A stretch of DNA of 64,000 nt, from assembly GCA_000310025.1 (NCBI GenBank), contig FN649745.1, forward strand, positions 1,470,828 to 1,534,827. Direction: 5' to 3'. The notes under the pieces were generated by a model that made no database searches, was not told the DNA's origin, and saw only the letters and a program-made list of their open reading frames with translations. This DNA is from Ectocarpus siliculosus (lineage: Eukaryota > Sar > Phaeophyceae > Ectocarpales > Ectocarpaceae). Below are positions 51,247 to 63,568 of this stretch, piece by piece. Position numbers and translations under genes: made by a program. Position 1 is the first letter of the stretch. Each line of letters opens with the position of its first letter.

Positions 51247-51994
51247 AAAGTGCAAAATGTCGAAAAACTGTACCAGTTAGTTTGTGTGCTTGCGGTGCAG
51301 TGTTGTTGATTCCGGAACATTCGTCCCGCCTACGCCATTAAAGGGACACATGCGTCTAAAATTTCTACTGATAGGTACCAAGTACAATATTCCATTCATC
51401 TTTGGGCGAGATATTCCACACCCACCCTTCTCGGCATTGCTAACCTCTTGTTCGTGGAGCAATCGAGGCATTTCGGATTAGGGGATGTGCCATGTCTGGC
51501 ACTACTACCGTTTTCCTGGCAAGCTCCACTCACCCCGATTCCCATGTTGTAGGACACACAACTTCAAGTCACTAAAAAAGTTATTTCGTTATTTCGATTC
51601 CCTGCCCCCGCTGTCCATATTTACACCCGAGAGGAACCCGCCGGCCCGATTTGATCTCCCCCCCCCCCCCATTTCTTGCCTGAGACTCCTCACTCTTGCA
51701 TAGGCTATGCACGCCCGCCCCAAACTTCTCCCGAAAAATACGGACCAAAGAAAATTACGACCTTACCCACCATTCGTGCTACTAAAACGGGCAAAAACTC
51801 TCGGACCGTTCTTCAGCTTTGCTCTATCGTCATCGTCAGCCAATAGCCGCCACTCCACAGTTTCTGCCTACCTTCCGCGTTCGGGTAACTCGTAGGCCTG
51901 TTTGTCTTCGTTGTTACCGCGAGAACGTTTCACCAGGTCCCGGTTCAGCGCAGGCACGAAACAACCCGCCCTACTTCCAGGTACGCAGGGCCGA

Positions 51995-52080
51995 ATGAAC
52001 ACTCGCCGCCGAGACGCAAACCGCCAACCTAGGTAGCCGCCGCTAGAATGCTCATGCGGTAGACCACTAGGTGACTGGCC
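51995..52080 (-). other. tRNA-like / SINE-like segment
   Basis: On the minus strand, CCTAGTGGTCTACCGC resembles a pol III box A, and GGTTTGCGTCTCG about 35 nt downstream resembles a decayed box B, with GGCGGCTACCTAGGTTGG between. No intact cloverleaf is visible, so a tRNA-derived SINE relic is more likely than a tRNA gene. Confidence 0.3.
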
Positions 52081-52984
52081 CACCAAAGCGGTGCGTGCTC
52101 GAACTATATAACGTTCCCCCCGAGGACTCAAACGCAGTAGCCGAGTGCATCGAGAGGCCGCCCCCTCAACCACTACAGATGCTTCAGGGAAGGCGTGTGC
52201 CAAGAGGTGAGCACGCACGCTGCTGCTGCCGCTGCTGCTGGACTGCAGCTAGCACGCACCAAGCAAGGCGGTAGTCGCAGAACATACAAGCAAACCGCGT
52301 ACAAACGCTACCAAGACTCGCATATGGCTTGTGATTGCCCACCACATATGGAAGCACCCCATGCCCCCAACGCGCGCCACCTGTGAAAGCCTTAACAGTC
52401 ATTCCGAAGACACGAAACGCATATCCCCAAGGGAGCCTGAACTCAAACTTCGGCGTAATCGGATCCAATGCAGCGGGACTCTCGCCTCAGACTTTTCTCA
52501 AATGTGATTGGTTTCACACACGTCCACGCTATACATACACAAATCGGTACCACTTCACCTCCTCAGCCTTTCCACGAACTGTACATTTGTGGCTCCTTCA
52601 TGGTCCTATGTACAATGAGCGAACGGGTAGTAACTTTACCTGGTGTCACCCCGTCGTTTCCTCCTCCGCAGGCACAGATCGACCACCGGCGAGAAGCAGA
52701 CCAAGTCCCCTTGCCCCGCCCCCGTAAGATCAAGGCCGAAAACCACGTCCATAATCTATGATTACTCGGCGCTCGAACATTTTTGTCGGCATGACACGAC
52801 ACACTACCATGGACCATCATGGCGCACTCGATCACACCACCGGTGCCTCCTCCGCCCCCCCAAAAAAGGGTACAAGAAACGAGCGAACCCAAACGTAGGA
52901 GTCCCGTGCTCTCCAAAAACCATGCTCGTTGGCACATGTAGCATGGATCAACCAAACGATCGCCGGCGGTACCACCGACCGCCT

Positions 52985-55900
52985 TCACTTGTCCGGCCCC
53001 AGCAGCGCGGGGGAGTAGTGGTTGTCCAGGAAGTCCTTCATGGTGTGAAAGAACCATTTGCCGTCGCTCTGGCCTCTCAAGACGTGCGTGTGGTACCTGC
53101 GTAATTTTCATCCGTCAACATTTGGGAAATTTTCAGTCACCACCGTCAAGAAATACCCAACCGATTTTCGTTAAGGGGTTTCACGCTGGCGTTGGCGCGC
53201 AGCCGCGACAGTCAAAGCGCGCGATCCAACAAAGGAGGTATGAATATGCCCATGCGATTTAAGTATGGTGGGGAATTCTATCCCAGGTTTCGTGCCCCCG
53301 GCCTAAAAAGACACAGCGCGGTAAAGTCAGATTGCACTTTCAAACATCGTGCTATTGTGCCAAGAACTGCGCGACCGTATTCAGCCCTCTTGAGTGGATG
53401 AAACGGGACGACGGCGACGTTCTCGACTAACGGTGCTTGATTTCGAAAGTGCAACCCACCTTCCTTTTCATCTCAAGCATTGAGGGGTTGTGCAAGGAAA
53501 CAAAAACCAACAGGCGCGACAATGAAACCGGCACGCAAGAACCACGTCCAAGCAATCAAACCTTAGCGGGGGCCGCTCAGACAGGAGAGGCATTGTTAGT
53601 TCACGAAGGAGGCGGCAGCAAGGGGACACACAGAAAAATAAAAAACAGGCAATCAACCGGTGCAACCAGACAAACAAACTGCGAAACCGGCCGAGGACCA
53701 CCACGTCTTGTCTTCACTCTGTTCTTCCTATGGCTCTTCCTGCGTACTGTATCTCTTCCGACACGGACGAGAAGCAGTACGCAGGGAGAGCGACCACCCA
53801 GTTCCGTCGCTGTGTTTGTCTCTCCCTCTGTCTGGGTGTGTGTGTCTCTCTCTCTTTCTCTCTCTCTCCCTCTCTCATCTCCCTCACCGAAAGAGCGAGG
53901 CCCGGTGGCCCACGCTGATGAAGGCGTCGAGCGCCGCCGTCCTTAACCAGGAGTACACCTTGGCCTCGTTCTCCTCGTCGAGGGCGGATGTGGCCTCGTC
54001 CAGAAACACCGTCGAAGGCGTGTTGGTCAGCAGCCGAGAGAACGCCAGGCGCTGGTTTGATGGCGCGTGCAAGGGGTGGTTAATTTGGAAGAAACAAAAC
54101 GCGACATATTACGATCAAGCGAAACGCGCACGGAAGGCGGGAGACAAAAAAGTTCACAAGCGAACACACAACGGACGTACTTCAATCCAAACGACGCGCA
54201 GAGAAGCGAGGCGAATAATCAAGAGGGGCAAACGCAGATAGCAATGGCCACACACCACTTGCCGGGGGGGCATATTCGCCTTGAAAACCAGCGGTGGCAA
54301 GCGAAACAACCACGAGACTAGCGTTCGCTGCCACACTAGTTCCCCCACACCGTTCCCCACCCTCTGACCTGCTGCTCTCCCAGGCTGAGCTCGTCCTGCC
54401 AGTCCCGGACCGCACCGAGTCCTCCGGACCTGGAACAGAGGTATCCAAGCTGAACCTGCTCAAGAATGCCTTCCATGGATGCCGGGGTCAACATCACTTC
54501 GTCTTCAGAGTGCGGGTACAGCATCTGGGCGCGCAGCGACCCCAGCGGAAGGTAGGGTTTCTAGGGTAATCGGCGGGGTGGCGCGCGGCGGGAGGGGAGG
54601 GGCGTGCCGGGGTGAGAAAATGGCGGAGAGCTTGTGGACACAACAAGACACCGAGGGTGGACGCAGCGGAGTCTGCCTTGCTGCAGCCAACAGCAAGACG
54701 CATGGCTCCAAGAGAATCGCAGCTACCACACGATACAACAACACGAAGACGTGACACCTGGGGTAGCTAGCCAGCTGCCGCGGAGGGCGACAGTTGAACA
54801 AGGAAGTAAAATAACCCAAGTGAACAAGGCATGCGACGCCTTGCTTACGAGCTCGGTTTATCTCCTGATTCTCTCCTGTCACTCGTTCCTACGACAGCCA
54901 TGCGTCCAATCGCCACTAGATTGGGCGGCAAACGGGACGCGAGTAGAGAGTTCCGTATACCGGTAATGTTACGTTATCAAACCAGCTTGTCTCAAGCAAA
55001 GCGGGTCATCGTACATTGAACACCGTAACCACCTGCGGGATGAACATCGTCTCGTCATCCGAGTGCCGGGAAATGCTTCCGTGTCCAGCCGACCAAAGCC
55101 CAGAAATGCCCCTGAAACAAGGGCAGCCGCAACGAAACCAGTACCGAAAATAACACGAACGTCCCTCAGTCGCTCGTACAGGCAAAACGAAACAATATAC
55201 ACAACAACACCCGAGCACAGGAAAGCACTTCTAATCGCGCCGCATGCGTGTATGTCTCCCGGGTCCGCTCGTCGAACACGCTGCACGTTGCAACGCAAAC
55301 TATCTGTAGCTACATGTGACCGTGTTCGCACGGCCCCTAAATACGCTGGGATACATTGGAGGGGCGGATCAACACTTCTTTCATAGGCTCCTCTTAAAGC
55401 TACTCAGTAGGTTGCATTGGACGTGTCGTTGGGGGGAGCAAACCGCCTGGGGCGCGCGATCACTTTCTTGTTACATATCATCCTTGTTGAGTTTTCACGG
55501 AAAATATAGAAAGCTGGTACATGGTTGAAGCACGTCGAGCCAAAATAGAGCGCAGCAATACCGGCGCGCATGATCATTCTTCCTTCCCAAGCAAGCTGTT
55601 TTTACCTGAAAAAGTTCGGCCTGAGGTAAGTGCCGAGATTGTGGCCACGAAATAAAAGTCTCTCAAAGCTAAGCAGCCAACACACGACAGACAATTGCTG
55701 CAACGCAATGGACCAGCCAACAACGGATCAAGATATTCTTGTCTGCATTCGCTCGGTACATACCGATCGAACAATCGTACTTCGTACATGGCTGCGTTGC
55801 TAAGAAATAACCAACAAGTTCAAAATCTCGTCCATGTTTTCGGCGTGCCACAACCAGCCTTGTTCCCGGCGGGGGAACCCGGGGGAACACCGTGTCAACA

Positions 55901-58900
55901 GCCCAGAACATTCTTCGCACTGAAAAAAAACAGTGCGGGTTTTCTCCCCCTGGTGTGTGTGAGCATCAACAGCACAAACGTGCGGGGCTGGCGTGCCACC
56001 CATGCCCTCTTCTCGTTTATCGACGCATGCAAGAACAAGGCTCACGCATGCTGCAACGCCAGAGGCGGAGCTGTGTAAAGAGGTATCCCCTGGTGGCAAA
56101 CGTTCCAAACTCTCCTTGGCACCAACCACGAAACTGCTGTGTCTCACCGCAGGAGAGATGACTTGCCGCAGCCGGAAGGACCGAATATGAGAACGGACCG
56201 TCCCCTCTTCACCTCGAAGGACAGCTTTCGGCAGATCGCTTGCTTTCTGTCCGGGGTGAAGAGCGTCAAGTCCTCTCTGGACGTTTCGCCAACAAAAAAA
56301 CAGCAGCAGCAGCATGGGGATGGGGGTCAGCGGCAGCGCTGGCAGGGACATTATCATCACCGCTCGCCGTCACCAATGGCATCAACAGCCGTAGCAGGAG
56401 CAACAACAAGGAGACGGCGGTCACAGCCTACAAAACCGGTAGAATAGGCAGCAGCAACGGCGACAACGGCAAAGCCAGTTGGTACTAGCAACGGCAACAA
56501 ACACATCAGAGACTTGAATTGGGAACAACCGAGAGGGACCACAAAGAGAGTGCGACTCAAGGATCGTAGGCGAGAAACCATCGAGGGGGTCCAGGAAACT
56601 GGAAGCTACGCCCAACAGGAACGTGACCAACGGTGTTGCGAATACGTCCGAGGTTCGAAGGTGGGCAAAATATTAGCTATAATAGCCGTCGCACGAGGAA
56701 AGGCGAAGCAGCAAAAAATTCGGGGCAAAGAGAAGCACAGGCACGAAACCATTCCGGGAAACACGCGAGGGAATCTTCTCCCCAAAACATGGGTTTTCGA
56801 AACGCCTTGAGAAACTCCGGGCATATTCGCATTGCCCCGGCGGCCTTGGATTCACACAGAGCAGAGCCCTAAGCTCACATTTTCAGTATCACTTCTTTCT
56901 GCCCCTTTCCGGCGGCTGGGCCTCTCTCCGTCACCACTGTAGTTATCCGCCTCCCAGCTGCTGCTCCTGCCCCGTCGCCGTTTCGTCCTCCGTTTCCGTT
57001 GCCGCTCCCGTCCACCGCTTCCGTCACGTCCAGCAGCACGGCCTCTTCCTCGTCGTCGCCCTCCTCTCCTTCCCCGTCGCCGTCCTTTTGCACCATAACG
57101 CCACTGCCCTTGTCACCACCGCCGTCACTCGAGGGGACCGCGATATAGCCGTCGTCGAGGGAAGACAGGGGCGTTGCTGCCGCCGTCGTGCCGTTGCTGC
57201 CGGCGGGAGGGTTGCCGCCCGGATTCTCCTCCGCCATGCTCTCCATGCACACCACCAGGAAGTGAAGGCGGTCGACCTCGGATGCCAGGCTGGCCAGGGT
57301 ACGGATCTGCGTCACGATGACGCTCAGGGCCCCCTGGATCACCCGGAAGGCCATGGCCGTCTGCGGAAAACCGAGTCGTTCGACGCGAAAGAAGACACGG
57401 TACGGATGATTCTTACAGGACATAAAACCCGCGTGGACTCGGAAGACGTGGCGCGGTCGTTTTCCATGGAGAATACCAAACGCGACACGCGGGCGTGCCA
57501 TGCACGACAAACATCACTCGACAAAGGTGAGCATCTCGCTCTGTGCCCCGCTGGGTCACTCGGGAGGCCATGGCCGTCGACGTTTGCACGTTGAATGGGC
57601 TGTTTGTTGGTAGAAAGGCGCGGGTAGGGAGTTGCAGGCAAACTGTGTGGCCGAATCAGACACAACAGGATTCAGCTTACGTCGCTGATCACGCTCAGCA
57701 CAGCTGCAATCACAATCACCACGAAATCGCTAAAACAGGAACGCCGGGATGTCATCTCAGCAAGAACAAAGTCGAGACGAGAACAAGATAGCACGCGAAA
57801 AAGGCGTCATTTTCGCGTGTACGTTCGCCGCCCCCTTTTGGAGCATGGTTTTGGTGTCGCCCTCTGAACATCACACCTGCGAGATCACTCCGAATTCGAT
57901 CTCCCCGGCGAAGTACCGCTCCGCCACGACAAGGTAAGGGAGGACCGCCGTGAGCCACATGAAGCTGTTCGAAAACACCGCCAGCTGAGCGTCGCACCAC
58001 AGCCTGAGATGGATGTTGCCCACCACCTACGTATGACCCAACCGCGCCATGCAACACAAGGCAGAACCGACGAAGGCAGCAAACCGAAGCGAGGGCGGCG
58101 GCGGTGGCAACGACCATCAAGGGAATGGCGGGGTCGGTGGCGGACTGTAGAGACTGGGGGGGGGGGGGGGGCGGGGGTCGTGCGAGACGAAATAGCCCCT
58201 AAATAGATAGCGCCGGCGCCAAGCACACAGAAAAGACGGGATACATAAAAACTGCTGTAGACGTCGAACGCCAACACAAAACAAAATTGTGCCTGCCGGC
58301 ACCTTCTCGAGCAGGCCCTTGACCACTTCCTTTTCCCCCTTCTCCCCCCGGTAGAACGCAATCTCCTCCGCGTGCTCGCGGACACGCACCAGGCCGAACC
58401 TGCCACCGCCGTGACAAAAAAAACAAACAACCAAATAATGAAGCCACGGTACAGAAGTAGCACATGGCACCGTCACGATCGTCGCAAGGGGAGGAGGGCA
58501 GCCATCACTCATGGCACGGTGTTGACCATCATTCAAAGCAAAGGTGGCAGTCATCTCAAACCACCAGCATCCGGTTGGGTTTGACACAAAAGCGGGGTTG
58601 GCTGTACACACACCTGCAGCAAGCACGCAAATAATATAGCCGGGCTCGGAATGGCTGCACGTGAGCGCCCTGGATGATCACTTCATATCGCTACCACAAA
58701 ATGACACACGCGCCATTCCGACGACACCATGGCACATGTCGTCAAAGTAACGGTCGCTACAACGCCGCCATGGTTTCAAAGGTACCAGGAAGCAGCCGTT
58801 CGTCGCAGACCTAGTAAAGGTGTTCGCAACAATACGCATTCGTAGAACTGCCTCAACATGCGCACAAGACTTGACGTATTGTCTTTGTGTCTACCCGTTA

Positions 58901-61900
58901 GCACGGTCAATGCAAAACAACATAATCGAACACACACACGCACTTTTTGTTTTCAACCGCCCTGAGACTGACGTCTTTTCATTGGTACGCCGGTTAGCGC
59001 GGTCGATGCTAATAATAAAAACAAACACACACATTTTGCACGTATTTTCATTGTCAGGCGGGTAAACATCGCGGTCCCTACAAATAAATAGAAACACACA
59101 CCCACACACACACGCACGCACGAACGCCCACCTCAAGTTCGCCTCTCGCTTGGCACCTTCAAAGATGAGGTGCTTCAGGCGGGCGCCGAAGAGGGCGGTG
59201 GTGCTCAGGGTGCCCGCCACGGAGTACGCCACCACGAAGGCGGTGAGGCGGGGGGATATGGACAGCAGCACCCCGACGAACGAGCCCACCTTGAGCACCG
59301 ACCCCACGAACACCACCACGACGTCGATGCAGTTCTTGGTGAAGGTGGAGATGTCTTCTCCGATCCTCTGGTCGGGGTTGTCCACCTGCGTTTATTTGAT
59401 CAATCCGGGTGGGCAGGATGCCGTGTTTGGGTACTCACTTCTGCATCTGGAAAAAAGTAAATAACACAAAAAGCAACAGGGGTAAGCCTACACAACCTAA
59501 AATCACAGCAGCGCTGACCTACCAAAATCACAGAGGATGTTCAATCTGTCGCAGCGGGGGGGGGCGTACTCTTATGTTTTGATGCCTTAGCGGTTAGACC
59601 ATTGACCACGCGTCCTCGAGAGGACGGAGCATTGTTCCCACAGGACCGATCACCGATGGCCGATCGTTCCTTCCTGCTTTGCCAAAGGTGGCTCAACATT
59701 GTCTTCCCTAGTCTATCTATCCTAACGATATCCCTTCCCGCCTTTTCAAACAACTTAACACTCCCCAGTACAGCTACGGTCTTCTCCTCTCTATTCCATG
59801 CTTCAAACATCTCCCTTATCCCCCCTTGTATTTTTCCCAGCTCAGTCATGTACACTTCCCTCTCCTTTGCGTACAACTGACATTCCGCGACTAGATGAAC
59901 ACGGTCTTCGCATTCGAAGCCGCAATTACCTTTGAACTCGTCGTCTTCGTCGTCTACCGTCCTATGTCTTCGTCGACAATCTCGAAGGCCTATGTCCCCG
60001 GTCCTGAATTTGACCTTAAGCTTTGTCCCTGCACCCATTGGTCCATATGTAGGTAATCCTTGAACCCTATTCCTTCTTACAACATTCCGTACACTTCTAG
60101 ACCCTCCTTATCCTTGGGTATCGTTCCTTCGGTTCTGTTCTTCTCTCTCGGCACAAGCAACAGATATCTTCTCCTTGAACCCCTGTAGACCCTCCATTTC
60201 CAGCGTTTCATCTTCGTCGATTTCGAACCCCGTCCATACGTCCTCTACAACCTTGACCCATTCCGTGGGTTGTCTACCCCTCTTTTCGTTTGCCCACTTC
60301 GCCTCCCATACTATTCTCGGCAATCTCTCCGCACATGCGATACAGCCGTGTCAGCTTCGTTGCGTCTCTTCCCGACCGTAGGGATTGGATCCCAAATTCT
60401 GCCCTGACGGCTGCATTACTTGTGCGCTTGGAGCATCCTAGGATTGGAGCATCCTAGGATGAATTTCGCTGCTTTCATTTGCGCCGCCTCGAGTTCTTTC
60501 ACTACCTTCTTGTTTCCTTCCCATAATTCTCCGGCGTACTCTAGGAGGGGGGGAGAGGGGGGGGACAAAGCGCAAAGTCACCCGGCCTGCTAGTTGGCGG
60601 TCCGCCGAGTAGGTGCGCGTTCGCGCATCCAGCTTTGCAGAAAAAAGCTCTCCAATGTCTGAAAGCGTTTGCCGGCAGCATGCACTAACCCAACAATGTG
60701 ACACGTACAATAATAACGGTAGATCGTACTCGTTTGTCAATATAGCAGGAGGGCAGCTTGGAGCTCGCACGGCGATGGGATCAAGAACAAAAAAGACAAC
60801 AAAACTTGCCGGAGGCGCAACAAAACTCGAGTGCTGATCGCACGCGAATAAGAAACCCAACAGCTCCTAGGGGGGGTATTTCAAGAATGGCCTTGTGAAA
60901 GGAAGATACACCGTGTGAGGGGGCGCCACGAGGTCTCCTCCACGATGGTCATGTTATATTCCGAGACACTCAGCGGCACGTTAATGCTTTTCAAGGCCCC
61001 CAAGAGCTGCGCACGCGTCGAGCTAGAGGGTAGGTTGCCGTTATGACAAATCCGCGCCACGTATTGTATTCAGAATCGTTACAGGGGGTCAATAACTGCT
61101 ACCGTCTGGTCCGCAATATAAGGGAGATTTGGAAACACCGAATTGTAAGGGGGGTAATTGGTTGTACACACGCCTTAGAGTGCAAGAATGCTGTCAAAAA
61201 CGCGTCAGAATGATGCAGCGATGCTAAGGGAGTGGTCGACAGACATCTCTTGGGGTGGGAGATGATTTGATGTCATCTTCTGTGCATGCAACCATACTAC
61301 TGCGAGACTCGCTTGACGTTGCCATGGATCAACCTGGCCGTTGTTGCTGCCCTCAAGGAGCTCGTCCATCAAAGCGCGTCTCAAATTTTCTTTCAGTTTT
61401 TTTCTGCGTGTCCCGGTAGCGCCTCCAGCAATGGACACGGTAATTAGAGTATGGGAAGGCACTTTACCAGAGACAATACTCTTCGAGCTCTGAGTGCCCT
61501 TGCTTCAAGCGCTGCTATAGGCAACATGTTGATGACGAATCTAGAAAAGAAGCGGTTTTGACAGCCCCGCTCGAAGACCCGAAAACGATGGAAGAAACCG
61601 CTTAAAAAAAAAAGTAAAAATTGCGCGAGATATTGAGCTGTATGTCCAAATCTCCCGTTTATTTCGGACCAGACTACAGTACGCTACCCAGTAAAGCTCC
61701 GGTATGATCTCCTTTGCCTGTTGCCCTTTGGCGTTGGTGTTTACCACATTCTGGTTTCTATCTTATTCTCGAAAAATTGCCTCCGAAATTGGAAGGGGGT
61801 CCAAGTATCAGACTAGCGAAACCACTAGCACACTTTCCGATGTTCGAGATTGGCAGTGAAGGGCGGGTGTCACCGGCACACAAGACGGGCGGGCGGGGGG

Positions 61901-63568
61901 GCGTGTGTGCCTTCAGCCCGGCCAAAACAGCAGCACGAGCACTGCTGTGCATAGCCCATCCCAACAGAAAACTGCATAACCTCCACCGCTGTCGGTTCCC
62001 AACAAGGCATATAGACCACAAAACGGACTTCCGCCCTGCCGGCCCGTAACGGACGGGGCGCGCAACTCACCGCGCTGACGGGGTTGTCGATCCCGCCTCG
62101 CTGCTGCTCCTCCTCCCTAGCGCCGAAGCTATTAGCGGCAGCATTGCCGTCGCCTTCAGCGCCGTCCTGCTGCTGCCCTTTGATTCCCGGGCTGCTCGCG
62201 ACCGTCTTGCTGGAGGAAAGGTACCCGATCTTAAGAGCGTAGAATGAGCGGTTCTGGAAGTACAGGCCGCAGAGGTGCTCCGTAAGCCAGCGCCGCCAGT
62301 CCAGACCAAGCTTCCCTTGGACAAACCTGGTTGGCACACACGCAAACACATACATAGAAAAGGCGGCCGACAAAATCAAGAGCACAGAAAACGAAGCGTG
62401 AATCGCACCACTGTTGGAATTGCTTCGTGCAAGTTTGTTCATACGCTAGCGGTTCTCCACGGGGTTCCTCGGCTTGAGCTTGCACCCCAGAGCCCACGAC
62501 GAAACGTGAGGGACTCAGTGTGTACCTGCCCTCGAAAAAATAAAAGGCGACGTGCTACAACGGTTGTTCACTTCTGTGTGATAAGGGGGGACTCCGTCGA
62601 AAATATGCGGCTCAACCTTAGGGGGTGCGGTATCTTACGTCATCCGCTGAAAAAATGACGTTCTTCTTCGATTTTCTTGGGGCTATAACAAGTAGCACAA
62701 GGGGTATGGTATTGAATAACTTTTCGAAGGTGGTGTGGCATCGTATGTAATAAGTGTGATATCTTATGCAACCTACGGTACCCCGATCGCAGACGTACTT
62801 TGAGAGGGCAAAGAGGGGAGCCGCAGCCAGGAGGATGACGACGTAGCGCCGAGTGCCGCGGTAGAACCCATCCTGGTCCTTGTTGCTCATGGCTGTCGAG
62901 AAGTCCCGCTGTCACGCCGTAATCAGCACCGAGACGGAGAAATAACACCATGCTCGGTAAGCGAGAATAGACCAGGCATGTGAAAAGGCGCAAGGCACCG
63001 CTGCGGCGCGAGACCAGGCGGTCGTTTGTCACTGACACGTTGCGGGATTTCAAATCTCACAGCAGCACTTGCTGTACACAGATATCACAAGAAGCAGAGC
63101 AGCCTTCGAACAGGGGAATACACGAGGAATCTGAGTCCAGCAACAGGGCATCGTCACCCAGCAGCCCAAAGCGGAGGCGGTCAGCATCTTCCCACCCTAC
63201 CCCCCTCTTACCTCTCCGTCCAGCGTCTGGGGATCAAGGCTGCGAGTGACGCGGTGCGTCATGCGTCACGCATGGATGTTCCTAAGAGCTGCAACTCGGT
63301 CCCGCTGGTCCCACCGCCCCCCGCCCCTTCTACCCACAGCAGCACCACGATCAATACATCACACTATGCCATATCGCACCTGGGTGTAGCTGAAGGCTAC
63401 CAGCACCCCACTCTCAAGGACGAGCAGCGCCAACATCAGCACCAACCAGCCCCATGCCGTCTTTCGATCCTCATTTACTGTGAAGAATGGGCGCAAGACT
63501 TTCCAAAACTTGAGGCGAATCGGGGTTCTGCCATTCTTCTGGGCAGCATCTGCGATGAGCTTACCCAT
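52985..63568 (-). CDS. ABC half-transporter, ABCD / SbmA-BacA (YddA) type, 12 exons, 737 residues
   Basis: Exons: 63568-63380, 62908-62799, 62326-62071, 59385-59132, 58399-58303, 58026-57877, 57360-56879, 56276-56148, 55111-55033, 54560-54369, 54051-53888, 53096-52985 (TGA). All phases match. The membrane domain (residues 1 to about 400) carries FWKVLRPFF, AWGWLVLMLALLVL, DWRRWLTEHL, NPDQRIGEDI, VRVREHAEEIAFYRGE and YFAGEIEFGVISQ. The nucleotide-binding domain carries Walker A GPSGCGKSS (545-553), Q-loop MFIPQ, PYLPLGSLRAQMLYP, signature LSLGEQQ (640-646), Walker B STVFLDEATSALD (659-671) and H-loop SVGHR. Members of this family work as dimers in peroxisomal, plastid or bacterial membranes; substrate and location are not readable here. 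Two insertions are unusual: about 50 residues before NPDQRI and about 105 acidic/Gly residues (near 398-505) linking the two domains. An extra N-terminal exon may exist: an acceptor precedes LRAKSPQ upstream of the chosen Met. Confidence 0.94.
53841..53881. repeat. TC-rich simple repeat
   Basis: A CT-dinucleotide-rich tract lying just inside the last ABC intron, next to its GTGAGG donor (53882-53887, minus strand). Confidence 0.8.
58156..58177. repeat. Poly-G tract in an ABC intron
   Basis: Sixteen G, one C, then five G. It is a likely source of sequencing or assembly length error but lies outside exons. Confidence 0.85.
59560..60570 (-). mobile_element. Broken 3' end of a non-LTR retrotransposon (LINE reverse transcriptase tail)
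   Basis: Minus-strand frames, broken by shifts, read EYAGELWEGNKKVVKELEAA with FILGCS, then NAAVRAEFGIQSLRSGRD, then RMCGEIAEN, RGRQPTEWVKVVEDVW, LKVKFRTGDIGLRDCRRRH, and CGFECEDRVHLVAEC. This order (post-thumb region, RAELG-like block, RTG block, terminal CxxxC-H-C knuckle) is that of the C-terminal part of LINE ORF2-like proteins. The polymerase core is absent. It lies in the third intron of the ABC gene, in the same orientation. Confidence 0.72.
60428..60459. repeat. Perfect 16-bp tandem duplication within the LINE fragment
   Basis: TTGGAGCATCCTAGGA occurs twice, head to tail. Being 16 bp, it shifts the reverse-transcriptase frame just after ILGCS. Confidence 0.9.
60905..61462 (-). other. 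Exon-like minus-strand segments of unknown origin inside ABC intron 3
   Basis: Near 61023-60905 a frame reads AQLLGALKSINVPLSVSEYN then MTIVEETSWRPLTR. Near 61450-61205 another reads RRKKLKENLRRALMDELLEG then SNNGQ before a gttgat donor-like site. Codon style resembles real exons, but no domain fits the ABC protein and I could not join them. They may be relics of another gene carried in with the LINE, or chance. Confidence 0.3.

Larger units (their letters stand above)
50914..51304. repeat. Near-perfect inverted repeat carrying LRR exon remnants
   Basis: The left arm (from AACACTGCACCGCAA) and the right arm (reverse complement ending in the same word at 51304) match over about 180-190 bp each, with a small centre near 51109. 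Only point changes and short indels separate them. A transcript would fold into one long hairpin. Confidence 0.9.
50219..52984. other. Gene-free zone between convergent EF-hand and ABC genes
   Basis: It contains the LRR inverted repeat (50914-51304) and a tRNA-like segment (near 52000-52080). The open frames here (for example 50443-50895, minus) show no domain or splice support. The remainder is probably 3' untranslated sequence and spacer. Confidence 0.6.

Noticed and set aside
54369-55111. HSDDETMF and HSEDEVML in neighbouring ABC exons, first read as a duplicated exon or pseudogene copy
   Set aside because: They are different parts of the ATPase domain: the first precedes the Q-loop (MFIPQ), the second follows the MLYP block. 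Phases join them in series.
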